DNA from: an uncultured Treponema sp.
GTDB lineage: Bacteria; Spirochaetota; Spirochaetia; Treponematales; Treponemataceae
Assembly (NCBI GenBank): GCA_947177175.1
Contig: CAMWTK010000014.1
Coordinates: 1-41,846, forward strand
Direction: 5' to 3'
DNA: 41,846 bases
Both the position numbers and the translations under genes were made by a program. Below the pieces are notes generated by a model that was not told where the DNA came from, made no database searches, and saw only the letters and a program-made list of their open reading frames with translations. Below, piece after piece: positions 1-6,499 of the stretch (within the stretch, counting starts at the first letter, position 1; every line of letters begins with the position of its first letter).

Positions 1-444
1 CCTCAAAAACCTCGCGGGATTCCCGGCCCACACTTCGTCTGACGGAACGTCTTTCGTCACGACGCTTCCCGCTCCCACCATCGCGTTCTCCCCGATCGTT
101 ATGCCGGCAAGGATTGTCGCGTTCGCGCCGACGCTCGCGCCTTTTTTGACCACGGTACGCTTAAGCTCCCAATCGGGATTCTTCGAGCGCGGAAACAAGT
201 CGTTCGTGAACGTCACGTTCGGTCCGATGCAAACATTGTCTTCCAGCGTCACGCCGTCCCACAACTGAACGCCGCTTTTCACGGTCACGTTGTTGCCTAT
301 CGTGACCTCGTTCTCTATCAGGACGTTCGCGCAGATGTTGCAATGCTCGCCGATTTTTGCGTCGGGAAAAACCACGCAAAACTGCCAGATGTTCGTGCTT
401 CGAGGAACATTATTTGACTTGCAGTCGGACAGCGGATGTATCAT
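1..444 (-). CDS. Hexapeptide-repeat sugar O/N-acetyltransferase (3' end beyond window)
   Basis: Reads on the minus strand from an ATG at 444 and runs off the left edge after 148 codons. The protein is a left-handed parallel beta-helix acyltransferase, with repeated hexapeptides such as IGEHCN, IGNNVT, VGANAT and IGENAM. It also has the sequence [17 protein letters not shown], typical of dTDP-3-amino-3,6-dideoxyhexose N-acetyltransferases (FdtC/QdtC/WlbB group). These transfer acetyl from acetyl-CoA to the 3-amino sugar nucleotide. The start overlaps the stop of the preceding FdtA/QdtA-like gene by ATGA, which indicates translational coupling, and that partner supports the dTDP-Fuc3NAc/Qui3NAc assignment. 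A more general WbbJ-type acetyltransferase cannot be excluded, because the C-terminus and the expected aminotransferase are outside the window. Confidence 0.8.
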   Translation of the reverse strand, partial: MIHPLSDCKSNNVPRSTNIWQFCVVFPDAKIGEHCNICANVLIENEVTIGNNVTVKSGVQLWDGVTLEDNVCIGPNVTFTNDLFPRSKNPDWELKRTVVKKGASVGANATILAGITIGENAMVGAGSVVTKDVPSDEVWAGNPARFLR

Positions 445-845
445 TTCGCCTCCCGCAGCGACTTCAAGAAATCGTCGTAATTTCGTATATATTCTTTCTC
501 ATCGTAATGCTCGCTGGCAAGGACGACCAGCTTGCACCCGTAACTGAAGTCGTGCATCTCGCGCCACATTCCCGGACCGATATACAGCCCCACGTCGGGG
601 CGGTTCAAGAGGACGGATTCCCTCTTTTCGCCGTCGTCAAGGACAAAGCGGCACGCCCCGTCCATCGCGATGACTATCTGCTCCAAGTTCCTGTGCGCAT
701 GGAATCCCCGCGCCTCGTTCGGCAGGGTGTCGAACATATAATATATGCGCTTGATTTCGAAAGGGACGTTCTGCATCCCTTCCAATGAGATGAGCTTGCC
801 ACGACGGTCGCCGTGTACTTGCATTTCGAGTAACTTGTAGTTCAT
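441..845 (-). CDS. FdtA/QdtA-like dTDP-4-oxo-6-deoxyglucose 3,4-ketoisomerase
   Basis: This 134-residue protein is a single-domain cupin of the WxcM/FdtA family. The family converts dTDP-4-oxo-6-deoxy-glucose to the 3-oxo isomer that is then aminated. The family signature [10 protein letters not shown] at residues 47-56 includes the conserved histidines H49 and H51. The C-terminal half is a typical cupin strand set ([14 protein letters not shown]). The ATG at 845 is chosen because a purine-rich GGAAGAGGGCGGGA lies just upstream and the length matches the family (about 135-140); the reading frame stays open further upstream. The stop overlaps the acetyltransferase start (ATGA). FdtA (galacto product) and QdtA (gluco product) cannot be distinguished by eye. 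Confidence 0.85.
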   Translation of the reverse strand: MNYKLLEMQVHGDRRGKLISLEGMQNVPFEIKRIYYMFDTLPNEARGFHAHRNLEQIVIAMDGACRFVLDDGEKRESVLLNRPDVGLYIGPGMWREMHDFSYGCKLVVLASEHYDEKEYIRNYDDFLKSLREAK

Positions 846-916
846 TGAATCCCGCCCTCTTCCATAATCCATTCGCCAAAAAACTCGCTGCGTTTTCTGA
901 GCAAGCCCGCAAGCAT
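842..916 (-). pseudogene. Possible C-terminal remnant of an upstream sugar-operon gene
   Basis: Upstream of the ketoisomerase the minus strand carries 24 sense codons from an ATG at 916. They end in [13 protein letters not shown] and a TGA that overlaps the ketoisomerase ATG in the same ATGA arrangement as the next gene pair. In this frame a stop lies only about 12 codons before that ATG. One reading is that the tail of a former operon gene was cut off where the plasmid-like module begins. It is too short to assign to a family, and chance is possible. Confidence 0.25.
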
Positions 917-984
917 TCTTCCGCCCAATGCGCCGCGTCACTTCGCCAAGCCTCTTATGTCCACACCGAGCGCGTCCGCAGACC

Positions 985-1083
985 ATGGTGGGCGGCATAA
1001 CAGCCCCGTTCATCCGATCGGTCGGCTACCTGCCGAATGCGACCGTTGAGGACATGATGAAATGGCTGACAAAAATAGAATAA
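985..1083 (+). CDS. Small ORF of unknown origin, possible gene fragment
   Basis: ATG at 985, 32 codons, ending VEDMMKWLTKIE before TAA. The amphipathic, normal-looking C-terminus suggests a fragment of a larger protein rather than random sequence. There is no clear ribosome-binding site, and the frame stays open upstream without a good start. No family is recognised. Confidence 0.2.
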   Translation: MVGGITAPFIRSVGYLPNATVEDMMKWLTKIE

Positions 1084-1265
1084 GGCTCGTGCAGGGACGC
1101 GACCGCGATGGCTGACAGCCCGCCGACACCGCAATATGAACAAGCCTTATGGTTTGATTATAACTCGGTCGGCGGCAGGTGTCAATATTCCTTTTTAACC
1201 GTATCATCAATTCGTAATAATCTCAGTAGTGTAGCAACTCGTTATTTTTTCAGTTGCTGCCAGTC
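1084..1265. other. Gene-free stretch before the parA leader
   Basis: No supported coding region. It holds a short inverted repeat, GCAACT-N12-AGTTGC, near 1235-1260, which could be an operator-like site. No convincing sigma-70 promoter with both boxes was seen on the plus strand. The promoter of the parA transcript is expected here or inside the following hairpin. Confidence 0.3.
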
Positions 1266-1314
1266 CAGAACGACCATGAGAAAAATTGACGGGTGTTTTC
1301 TCACGGCCGTTCTG
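1266..1314 (+). promoter_or_regulatory. Large imperfect inverted repeat in parA leader
   Basis: The 19-nt arms 1266-1284 and 1296-1314 are complementary at 17 of 19 positions around an 11-nt loop. The structure has no following T tract, so it is not a terminator. With the terminator at 1330-1373 and the hairpin at 1375-1425 it makes a three-stem leader ahead of parA. Confidence 0.45.
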
Positions 1315-1329
1315 TGCGGCTGTGTGAAA

Positions 1330-1373
1330 GACCGACTGCAAACTACCCGTTAGCAGCCGGTCTTTTTTATTTT
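1330..1373 (+). terminator. Rho-independent terminator/attenuator ahead of parA
   Basis: Stem GACCG-A-CTGC / GCAG-C-CGGTC with one internal A/C mismatch and a loop containing CCCGTT, followed by TTTTTTATTTT. It lies about 75 nt upstream of the parA start and no gene precedes it, so it looks like an attenuator within the parA leader. A structurally matching copy with a different stem sequence is at 6052-6100. Confidence 0.65.
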
Positions 1374-1374
1374 G

Positions 1375-1425
1375 CTTTGGAAAAGCCGCCCAAAACCCGG
1401 GCGGGCAGACGCGGCTTTTCCAAAG
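1375..1425 (+). promoter_or_regulatory. 15-bp perfect hairpin in the parA 5' leader
   Basis: Arms 1375-1389 (CTTTGGAAAAGCCGC) and 1411-1425 are exactly complementary over 15 bp around a GC-rich 21-nt loop. The right arm ends 21 nt before the parA ATG, just ahead of the GAGGTG ribosome-binding site. It could serve as an operator, an mRNA stabiliser or an alternative pairing partner for the upstream terminator. Confidence 0.5.
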
Positions 1426-1446
1426 TTTCACAAACTGAGGTGCTTT

Positions 1447-2244
1447 ATGGTCATCACGTACTCATCAATGAAGGGCGGGGTCGGAAAGACGACGGACGCA
1501 ATCCTTACGGCGGCGAACCTTGCGGCGAGAGGCTTCAGGGTCCTCTTCTTCGACCTCGACACGAACAACTCGGGCACGATGTTCCTCACACAGGGGATTG
1601 AGGGCATCGCGGACCTGATCGAGACAAAGAACGTGTTCGAGGCACTCTCCCACAACGGCACGGAGAAATACGCCGTCCGCTCAAGGATCGAGAACATAGA
1701 CATCATCCCGAGCCACCTGAACATCTTCAAGCTGCGCGGCATCGGATACAACGAGTTCCAGAAGACGCTCCGAGGCGCGGAGAGGCGGTACGACTACATC
1801 GTCATCGACACCGCGCCGACATACGACAACCTCGTCATAAACGCGCTCCTCGCGGCGGACATGATAATCACTCCCCTGAAGTTCTCGTCGTTCGACTTCA
1901 CGACGGCGAAATTCCTTGAGAAGCAGCTCTATGACGACTGCCCCGGTCAGGCAGAGAAGTGGTATCTCCTCTACTCCGACTGGCAGCAGAAATTCGCCAG
2001 CTTCGACAACGCGCCGCAGACACAGTTCGCGAGGTACTTCGAGCAGAATTTCAGCAACATCCTAGATGTCCGCATCCCGCGGACGAACGCGGCAAGCGAC
2101 TACACGCAGCTCGACAGAAAAATCAGCACCCAGGCAAAGTCGGCCGTCTTGGCGCGGCGGCTCGCGATCGAAATCAACAGACTCGTCAACATGCTGACCG
2201 ACAAGGATGCCAATGACGAATCGCAGTTCGCAGAGCGTTTCTGA
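1447..2244 (+). CDS. parA: ParA-family partition ATPase
   Basis: A 265-residue cytoplasmic ATPase of the ParA/MinD superfamily, expected to segregate replicon DNA together with the ParB-like protein encoded next. The deviant Walker A box KGGVGKTT is at residues 9-16, the A' motif FFDLDTN at 34-40, and the Walker B-like YDYIVIDTAP at 115-124. There is no N-terminal DNA-binding extension, so it is of the short (type Ib-like or chromosomal-like) kind. Residue 17 after the P-loop is D, where T or S is more usual. The ATG at 1447 follows GAGGTG at good spacing. It opens a run of closely spaced plus-strand genes ending with a replication initiator at 5924, which indicates a plasmid- or ICE-derived module. 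Confidence 0.9.
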   Translation: MVITYSSMKGGVGKTTDAILTAANLAARGFRVLFFDLDTNNSGTMFLTQGIEGIADLIETKNVFEALSHNGTEKYAVRSRIENIDIIPSHLNIFKLRGIGYNEFQKTLRGAERRYDYIVIDTAPTYDNLVINALLAADMIITPLKFSSFDFTTAKFLEKQLYDDCPGQAEKWYLLYSDWQQKFASFDNAPQTQFARYFEQNFSNILDVRIPRTNAASDYTQLDRKISTQAKSAVLARRLAIEINRLVNMLTDKDANDESQFAERF

Positions 2245-2261
2245 GGGAACGGGGAGGAGAC

Positions 2262-3446
2262 ATGGCAAGGACACTGAGCATCATCACCAACGGGAGCAAG
2301 GGCGACCTGCCCGTGCAGAACCAGGGGCTGAAGCTCTCAAAGATAATACCCGTAGAAAAAATCGAGGAGCATGAGAAGTTCAGGGAACTGTACACAATCG
2401 ACGAGGACCTCCTCAGCAGGATTGCCGAGGACATGAGGGCGAACAAATTCGACGCAAGCCAGCCCGTCCACATCTGGACCGCAAGCGACGGCGGGACGGA
2501 ACACTTCTACCTCATCGACGGCTACACACGGCTCAAAGCAGCGAGGCTCGCCGGGCTCCCCACCGTCCCGTACTTCGAGCACCGCTTCGCATCGTTCGAG
2601 GAGGCGCACCGCTACGCGCTCCACCTCCAGGTTGACAGACGAAACCTGTCCGGGGCGGAGCTGCTGCGCAACATCGAGGAGCTTATGGGCAGCGAGTACA
2701 TCCGAACGCTACGCGGCAACAGGAACGCCGCGGTCGGGGAAATGCTCGGCGTGTCCGAAAAGACAGTCGAGCGGGCGAACTTCGTCGGGAAGAACGCGAC
2801 GGAAAGTCAGCTCGCCGACATCGGGGCGGGCAAGGCGACCGTAAACTCGACCTACAATGACCTGAAAAGGCAGGAATTCATAGACAGCCATGCGAGCGAC
2901 AGCCAAAAAGCGATGATAGCCTCCGGCGAGGCAACCGCAGAAGAAATCTACGGGGAAATAAAGAACTCCGACAAACAGAGGCGGGACGGAAAGAAGCGCA
3001 CGGACGAATCCTGCGGTGACGACATTTCGGACGCACTCTCCGACAGCAGCGGAAGTCCCTCCGCACTGAACTTCTCGCACTCGGACGGTATCGAACGACC
3101 ACACACGAATCCCGCAGGGGAGACCGACGCAGTAACGCGCGGGAGACGCGAGTCCTATCTCCTCGGAAAGACCGACGGCATCATCCTCGGCGCACGGTGC
3201 GCGTCCGCCCGGATACTGAAAGCCCTCGCCGACCAGCCGGAAGCAGAGACGCATATCAGGTCCGTCCTCATGGAAATTCTCCAGGACGGCCGTCTCACGC
3301 CCGAATCCGTCGCATACCTCACGCTGACGCAACAGGAGCAGGAGCTGCTCGACGAAAAGCCCGGAGAAGACACGGTGCAGGAAGAGAATAGCGGCGCGGA
3401 CGGCGGGTTCGACATTGACTTCGGCATGGAGAGTTGCAATGAATGA
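2262..3446 (+). CDS. ParB-like partition protein
   Basis: A 394-residue protein with an N-terminal ParB/Spo0J nuclease-fold domain (about residues 24-115). The DGYTRLKAA motif at 86-94 occupies the place of the GERRxRA box of ParB CTPases. A helical DNA-binding region follows (about 120-215, including VGEMLGVSEKTVERA), then a polar linker rich in S and D, and a C-terminal helical segment ending in an acidic tail. It sits 17 bp after parA with the strong ribosome-binding site GGGGAGGA. It presumably binds a centromere-like site, perhaps among the inverted repeats upstream of parA. The degenerate GERR box makes CTPase activity uncertain. Confidence 0.82.
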   Translation: MARTLSIITNGSKGDLPVQNQGLKLSKIIPVEKIEEHEKFRELYTIDEDLLSRIAEDMRANKFDASQPVHIWTASDGGTEHFYLIDGYTRLKAARLAGLPTVPYFEHRFASFEEAHRYALHLQVDRRNLSGAELLRNIEELMGSEYIRTLRGNRNAAVGEMLGVSEKTVERANFVGKNATESQLADIGAGKATVNSTYNDLKRQEFIDSHASDSQKAMIASGEATAEEIYGEIKNSDKQRRDGKKRTDESCGDDISDALSDSSGSPSALNFSHSDGIERPHTNPAGETDAVTRGRRESYLLGKTDGIILGARCASARILKALADQPEAETHIRSVLMEILQDGRLTPESVAYLTLTQQEQELLDEKPGEDTVQEENSGADGGFDIDFGMESCNE

Positions 3447-4092
3447 CCTTGAACTCATAAAGCGCCGGGTGAGGAAACTGCTGGCACTGTCAGAATCCCC
3501 GAACGAGAACGAGGCAGCGACCGCGCTCCGAAAGGCAAACGAACTTATGGCAGAATACAGCCTTGGCGCGGAATCCTTCTCCGAATATACGCGGGAGAAT
3601 ATAAAATCAACGAAGCGTTTCGTCAGGTGGCGGTTCATCCTCGCAAACGCGGTCGAAAACCTGTATGCGACATATCATTACAGCGATTCCGCCGGAAATA
3701 TCGTCTTTGTCGGCGAGAAACTGGATGTCCTCATGTCATCAGAGATGTACAAATACCTTGTGAAAACCATCGACCGTATGGCCGCACGGAATATCCGCAA
3801 GAACGCAAAATACCGCTACCGGCAGTCCTACCGCGCGGGAATCGCAAGACGGCTGTATGACAGGATGCACGAACTCGGTCAGCAGTGCAGCTGGCGCAAC
3901 CCGGAAGAACTGAGAGCAAAACAACAGGAAATCCGGATTTTTACAGAAAAGCAGGTCGCACTCGTCGAGCAAAAGGCAAAACGGAGCCTGGAGAACACCA
4001 CGGCCTTTGCCCGCGGCCTATATGACGGAGACAGCGTGAGCCTAAACCGCCAGATGACAAACGACAGCACACGGAGAATCGGCGGATGGTGA
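3439..4092 (+). CDS. DUF2786-domain protein
   Basis: A 217-residue soluble protein. The first 40 residues (IKRRVRKLLALSESPNENEA, then ATALRKANELMAEY) are the DUF2786 signature common in phage and plasmid proteins. The rest is charged and helical, containing a basic stretch (RNIRKNAKYRYRQSYRAG) that could contact nucleic acid. The function of the family is not known. The ATG at 3439 is preferred over the in-frame ATG at 3415 because GGAGAG precedes it and it overlaps the parB stop by only 8 bp, which suggests coupled translation. Confidence 0.75.
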   Translation: MNDLELIKRRVRKLLALSESPNENEAATALRKANELMAEYSLGAESFSEYTRENIKSTKRFVRWRFILANAVENLYATYHYSDSAGNIVFVGEKLDVLMSSEMYKYLVKTIDRMAARNIRKNAKYRYRQSYRAGIARRLYDRMHELGQQCSWRNPEELRAKQQEIRIFTEKQVALVEQKAKRSLENTTAFARGLYDGDSVSLNRQMTNDSTRRIGGW

Positions 4093-4171
4093 CGGAAAGA
4101 AAAGCATTCAATCAATACGTCCCGTCGCAAAAAAGGACACCATGATGTCTCAGCAAGCAAGGAGCAACTGT

Positions 4172-4303
4172 ATGAAACGAAAGGCAACACAATACATCAA
4201 GAACCGGGTGCTGCACGTCATCAGCCGGGAGACAGGGCATCAGATTTCCCGGCTCGTCATGAGGCCGCTGAAAAAACTTACGGCAGGAAAAAGGAGTATG
4301 TGA
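4172..4303 (+). CDS. Small basic protein of the partition/replication operon
   Basis: 43 codons from an ATG at 4172, 7 nt after GGAG. ATGs at 4142 and 4145 in the same frame are alternatives. The protein is very basic (MKRKATQYIKNRV, then RPLKKLTAGKRSM) and has no membrane segment. It stops 1 bp before the next ATG. No family is recognised; nucleic-acid binding is only inferred from its charge. Confidence 0.5.
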   Translation: MKRKATQYIKNRVLHVISRETGHQISRLVMRPLKKLTAGKRSM

Positions 4304-4304
4304 G

Positions 4305-4610
4305 ATGAAGCTTTCCGCGACAGGAAAACGGACGCGGCAGGGAGACGAACGCCTCACCGTCGCATGGGAGAGAAACGGGAAGCCGCCGGAGGAATCCTAC
4401 TCCGCGACGTTCCGATACGAGAACGACTGCACGGAGGAACACCGCTCGCACAGCGGGACAACATTCACGGCCGAAACCGAAGCAGGGGCAGTGCTCCGCG
4501 CAGCAAAAGCCGCAAAAGTATTCCTCAAGGCAGACAGGGATGCCACGCGGACGCTCCCCGATGCCGTCATCAGAATGTACATGGAAACCAAACAGCTGCC
4601 GCTGTTCTGA
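4305..4610 (+). CDS. Hypothetical protein of the replication module
   Basis: A 101-residue soluble protein preceded by AGGAG and starting directly after the stop of the upstream small ORF. The N-terminal half is polar and beta-prone (RLTVAWERNGKPPEESYSAT). The C-terminal half is an alanine-rich helix (AGAVLRAAKAAKVFLKA). I do not recognise it. Codon use matches its neighbours, and its tight packing between parB and rep supports it being a real gene of this module. Confidence 0.6.
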   Translation: MKLSATGKRTRQGDERLTVAWERNGKPPEESYSATFRYENDCTEEHRSHSGTTFTAETEAGAVLRAAKAAKVFLKADRDATRTLPDAVIRMYMETKQLPLF

Positions 4611-4629
4611 AAGCGGAGGGAGACCACGG

Positions 4630-4800
4630 ATGAACGACAGGAAACAAGACGGCACGGCGACCCCCCGCCTTGCAAGGATGCTCACGCGGACGGCGGGCTT
4701 CCTGTTCAAGCACACCGCAAAACTGCTCGTCGCGTTCTACGAAGTCTGCCTCGTGGAGCCGAAGCACAGGTACGAACACAGGGAGGGCGGCGAGGAATGA
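4630..4800 (+). CDS. Small hypothetical protein with a hydrophobic segment
   Basis: 56 codons from an ATG at 4630, with GGAGGGAG at ideal spacing. The centre (FLFKHTAKLLVAFYEVCLVE) is moderately hydrophobic and could be membrane-associated or an amphipathic helix. The ends are charged. Its stop overlaps the next start (ATGA). Function unknown. Confidence 0.55.
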   Translation: MNDRKQDGTATPRLARMLTRTAGFLFKHTAKLLVAFYEVCLVEPKHRYEHREGGEE

Positions 4801-5018
4801 GATGCAAGGACGGAAGGCTCCAGTTCGAGGACGGGGACACGCTGCACATCAATGAGGACGGATGCATCGAGACGCTCACCGCACGGCAAGGCAGGGACTG
4901 CGGGCGATGCGAATTCGGCGGTATCTGCGACCGCAGGAACAGGGGCAACATCATGGCGGGATTCTGCACGGAGACGCACTTCGAGCGGAAGCGGGACAGT
5001 ACGGCGACAAAATTATGA
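4797..5018 (+). CDS. Small cysteine-containing protein, possible zinc finger
   Basis: 73 codons, overlapping the previous gene by ATGA and preceded by GGGAGGGCGGCGAGGA. The middle has a cysteine cluster, CGRCEFGGIC, with C3 near the N-terminus and another cysteine about a dozen residues further on (GFC), which could bind a metal. No family is recognised. The position just before the replication initiator suggests an accessory or regulatory role, but that is inference from location only. Confidence 0.55.
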   Translation: MRCKDGRLQFEDGDTLHINEDGCIETLTARQGRDCGRCEFGGICDRRNRGNIMAGFCTETHFERKRDSTATKL

Positions 5019-5036
5019 CGCAGAGCGGAAGAAACC

Positions 5037-5924
5037 ATGCCGGCGGCAAATCCTGAAAACGAGAAAGGCGGCTTCATAACCATCCAGCCATGGATGGTGA
5101 AAAGGCTCGGCCTCAAGTCGAACGAACTGATAATCTACGCGCTCATACACGGGTTCAGCCAGGACGGACACTCGTATTTCTACGGCTCAATCAGGTATGT
5201 CATGGACAGCACGAACCTCTCGAAGGAGACCGTACTCACCGTCCTCCAAAGCCTCGTGCGCAAGAGCCTCGTCATCAAGAAAGACGTAAGGAACTATCAG
5301 CTCTTCGATAGCAGGAAAGTCGCGCAGGGAGGCCAGCATTTCTGCCTGTACTACACGGCAGTCTCACGAGGCAGAAATTTCGCGGGTCAAGAAACTAGAC
5401 CCGGCGGGTCAGAAAACTTGACCGGCGCGGGTCAAAAATCCGTACCCGCAGCCGGTCAAGAATTTAGACCCAATAATCTACTGGATACTAAATTTGACAC
5501 TGCTACTGCTGCCGAAAAAAACGGGGACAGTGCATCCGGGCGGAAACGGAGACCTGGAATTCTGAAGGACTCAGCAGAAGCAGAAGGCATCATTTCGCAG
5601 GAGCTCAAGAAACTCTTCGGCGGACACCTCGTGTTCGATTCCGAGTTTGTCCCCGAAATCTCCCGGCTCGCCGTTCAGTTCGGAATGGGGAAAAAGGACA
5701 TTCCTAGCTATCTGAAATTCGCATTCGAGCGCACGGAATCCCAAGTCCCTGACCAACCTGTTCCATGCAATGGCAAAGTCGCCCGCCGTGATGCAGGACT
5801 TCACGCTCCTGCTGAAAAAGGAGCAGGAACGCCGACAGGCATTCATATCCTGCCCTGCCTGCGGCAGCCCGGACGAAAGCCCGTTCCGAAACTGCGGAAA
5901 ATGCGGCTTCGACAATATCAATAA
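5037..5924 (+). CDS. Winged-helix replication initiator, frameshifted near its 3' end
   Basis: 295 codons as read, with weak similarity in layout to the helix-turn-helix replication initiators of plasmids and phages of Gram-positive bacteria. An N-terminal winged-helix domain (about residues 10-95; ITIQPWMVKRLGLKSNELII, then TNLSKETVLTVLQSLVRKSL) precedes a low-complexity linker of four G-[QS]-[EK]-x-x-[PT] units and a C-terminal domain. After codon 235 the frame changes from typical protein (SYLKFAFERTES) to a proline-rich shadow (VPDQPVPCNGKVARRD). The natural continuation, in the +1 frame, carries a zinc ribbon (see 5743-6012). One extra C in the CCC run at 5740-5742 accounts for it. The gene is last in the par/rep operon. 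The initiator assignment rests on context, domain layout and internal iterons. Confidence 0.68.
   Translation: MPAANPENEKGGFITIQPWMVKRLGLKSNELIIYALIHGFSQDGHSYFYGSIRYVMDSTNLSKETVLTVLQSLVRKSLVIKKDVRNYQLFDSRKVAQGGQHFCLYYTAVSRGRNFAGQETRPGGSENLTGAGQKSVPAAGQEFRPNNLLDTKFDTATAAEKNGDSASGRKRRPGILKDSAEAEGIISQELKKLFGGHLVFDSEFVPEISRLAVQFGMGKKDIPSYLKFAFERTESQVPDQPVPCNGKVARRDAGLHAPAEKGAGTPTGIHILPCLRQPGRKPVPKLRKMRLRQYQ
5385..5471 (+). repeat. Four iteron-like repeats inside the initiator gene (candidate origin)
   Basis: Four 18-bp units start at 5385, 5406, 5430 and 5454 (spacing 21, 24, 24). Units one and four read GGTCAAGAAACTAGACCC and GGTCAAGAATTTAGACCC; two and three are degenerate. Most have a palindromic frame GGTC...GACC. 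They encode repeated hexapeptides in frame. An AT-rich stretch follows (5472-5500, AATAATCTACTGGATACTAA), as expected for an unwinding element. The arrangement resembles phage lambda, where origin iterons lie within gene O. Confidence 0.6.
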
Positions 5925-6012
5925 CTTGTTATATATTCGTCATTACAGCAAAGAATGTCGCGATATTCGTTCGCGTCTCTTTGCCCTGAAGAGCGGCTGC
6001 GCAGGATATTGA
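5743..6012 (+). pseudogene. Displaced C-terminal zinc-ribbon segment of the replication initiator
   Basis: In the frame +1 to the initiator gene, codons from 5743 read KSLTNLFHAMAKSPAVMQ and then a polar helix, followed by a four-cysteine zinc ribbon CPACGS-N8-NCGKCGF. This continues smoothly from the initiator sequence before the CCC run at 5740-5742, so it is that protein's real C-terminus displaced by a single-base indel. The last 30 residues to the stop at 6012 look less protein-like and may follow another break. Confidence 0.65.
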
Positions 6013-6051
6013 AACGGGGTTCCGCACATCCGCTCTTGCGGCGGCTTAAAA

Positions 6052-6100
6052 AGGGCGACCTGTGAAATTTCCCGTTTCTTGCAGGCCGCCCTTTTTATTT
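6052..6100 (+). terminator. Rho-independent terminator/attenuator, second copy of the parA leader element
   Basis: Stem GGGCG-A-CCTG / CAGG-C-CGCCC, extended outward by AAAAA/TTTTT, with the loop containing CCCGTT, followed by TTTTTATTTT. It ends the rep operon and stands about 90 nt before a second parA start. Its stem length, internal A/C mismatch, loop motif and tail match the element at 1330-1373, although the paired bases differ. Confidence 0.7.
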
Positions 6101-6144
6101 TCCCAGTCATTCTCAAAGTCCGGCGGAAAGGAATCGGTTCATTG

Positions 6145-6164
6145 GGCGGGCGGAGTCTCCCGCC
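6145..6164 (+). promoter_or_regulatory. GC-rich inverted repeat ahead of truncated parA
   Basis: GGCGGG-N8-CCCGCC lies 22 bp before the second parA start, in the position of the 15-bp hairpin that precedes the first parA. It is a candidate operator or leader hairpin. Confidence 0.4.
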
Positions 6165-6186
6165 GGGTTTTGTCAAAGGAAGCATT

Positions 6187-6243
6187 ATGGTCATCACATT
6201 TTCAAGCATGAAAGGCGGGGTAGGAAAGACGACGGACGCAAGG
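6187..6243 (+). pseudogene. Truncated second parA (first 18 codons)
   Basis: The first 18 codons match parA at 17 of 18 residues (MVITFSSMKGGVGKTTDA) and 46 of 54 nucleotides. The sequence after 6243 has no resemblance to ParA, although the frame stays open to 6480. The P-loop is intact but nothing else remains, so it cannot be functional. It has its own ribosome-binding site (AAGGAAGC) and leader. It marks the right boundary of the partition/replication module or the start of a second, deleted module. Confidence 0.8.
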
Positions 6244-6499
6244 CGCAAAACAGATGCCCGGTATCTTTGCGCGCCTAAACAGAGAGCAACTTTTTGCAAT
6301 AGCACAGATGGCACGCGCGTTCATCGGGGAATGAAATTTGACATAATCCGTGCGGGGCTGTCAGAGCCGGTTACCGACCGCTTATTTCAACATCGGAACA
6401 AACAATCTTTATTTCGAGCGCATCAATCAGCCGTATTGTTAAGAAAATTAACAATACCCTCCACTGCCGCATCAACATAATCTTTTCCACTCAAAAAAA
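6244..6499. other. Junction region without a recognisable intact gene
   Basis: It begins with an interrupted inverted repeat right at the parA break (AGGCGCAAA near 6241 and TTTGCGCGCCT near 6266). On the minus strand near 6423-6500 a short frame reads KDYVDAAVEGIVNFLNNTAD before a stop, which looks like a protein C-terminus and may be a gene remnant. Composition changes here from GC-rich to AT-rich. Confidence 0.35.

Noticed and set aside
1372..1446. In-frame 25-codon extension of ParA
   Set aside because: It would run through the 15-bp leader hairpin and disagrees with the family start; 1447 has GAGGTG.
5385..5471. CRISPR-like array
   Set aside because: Only four degenerate 18-bp units with 3-6-nt gaps, coding in frame; there are no unique spacers of constant length and no cas genes.
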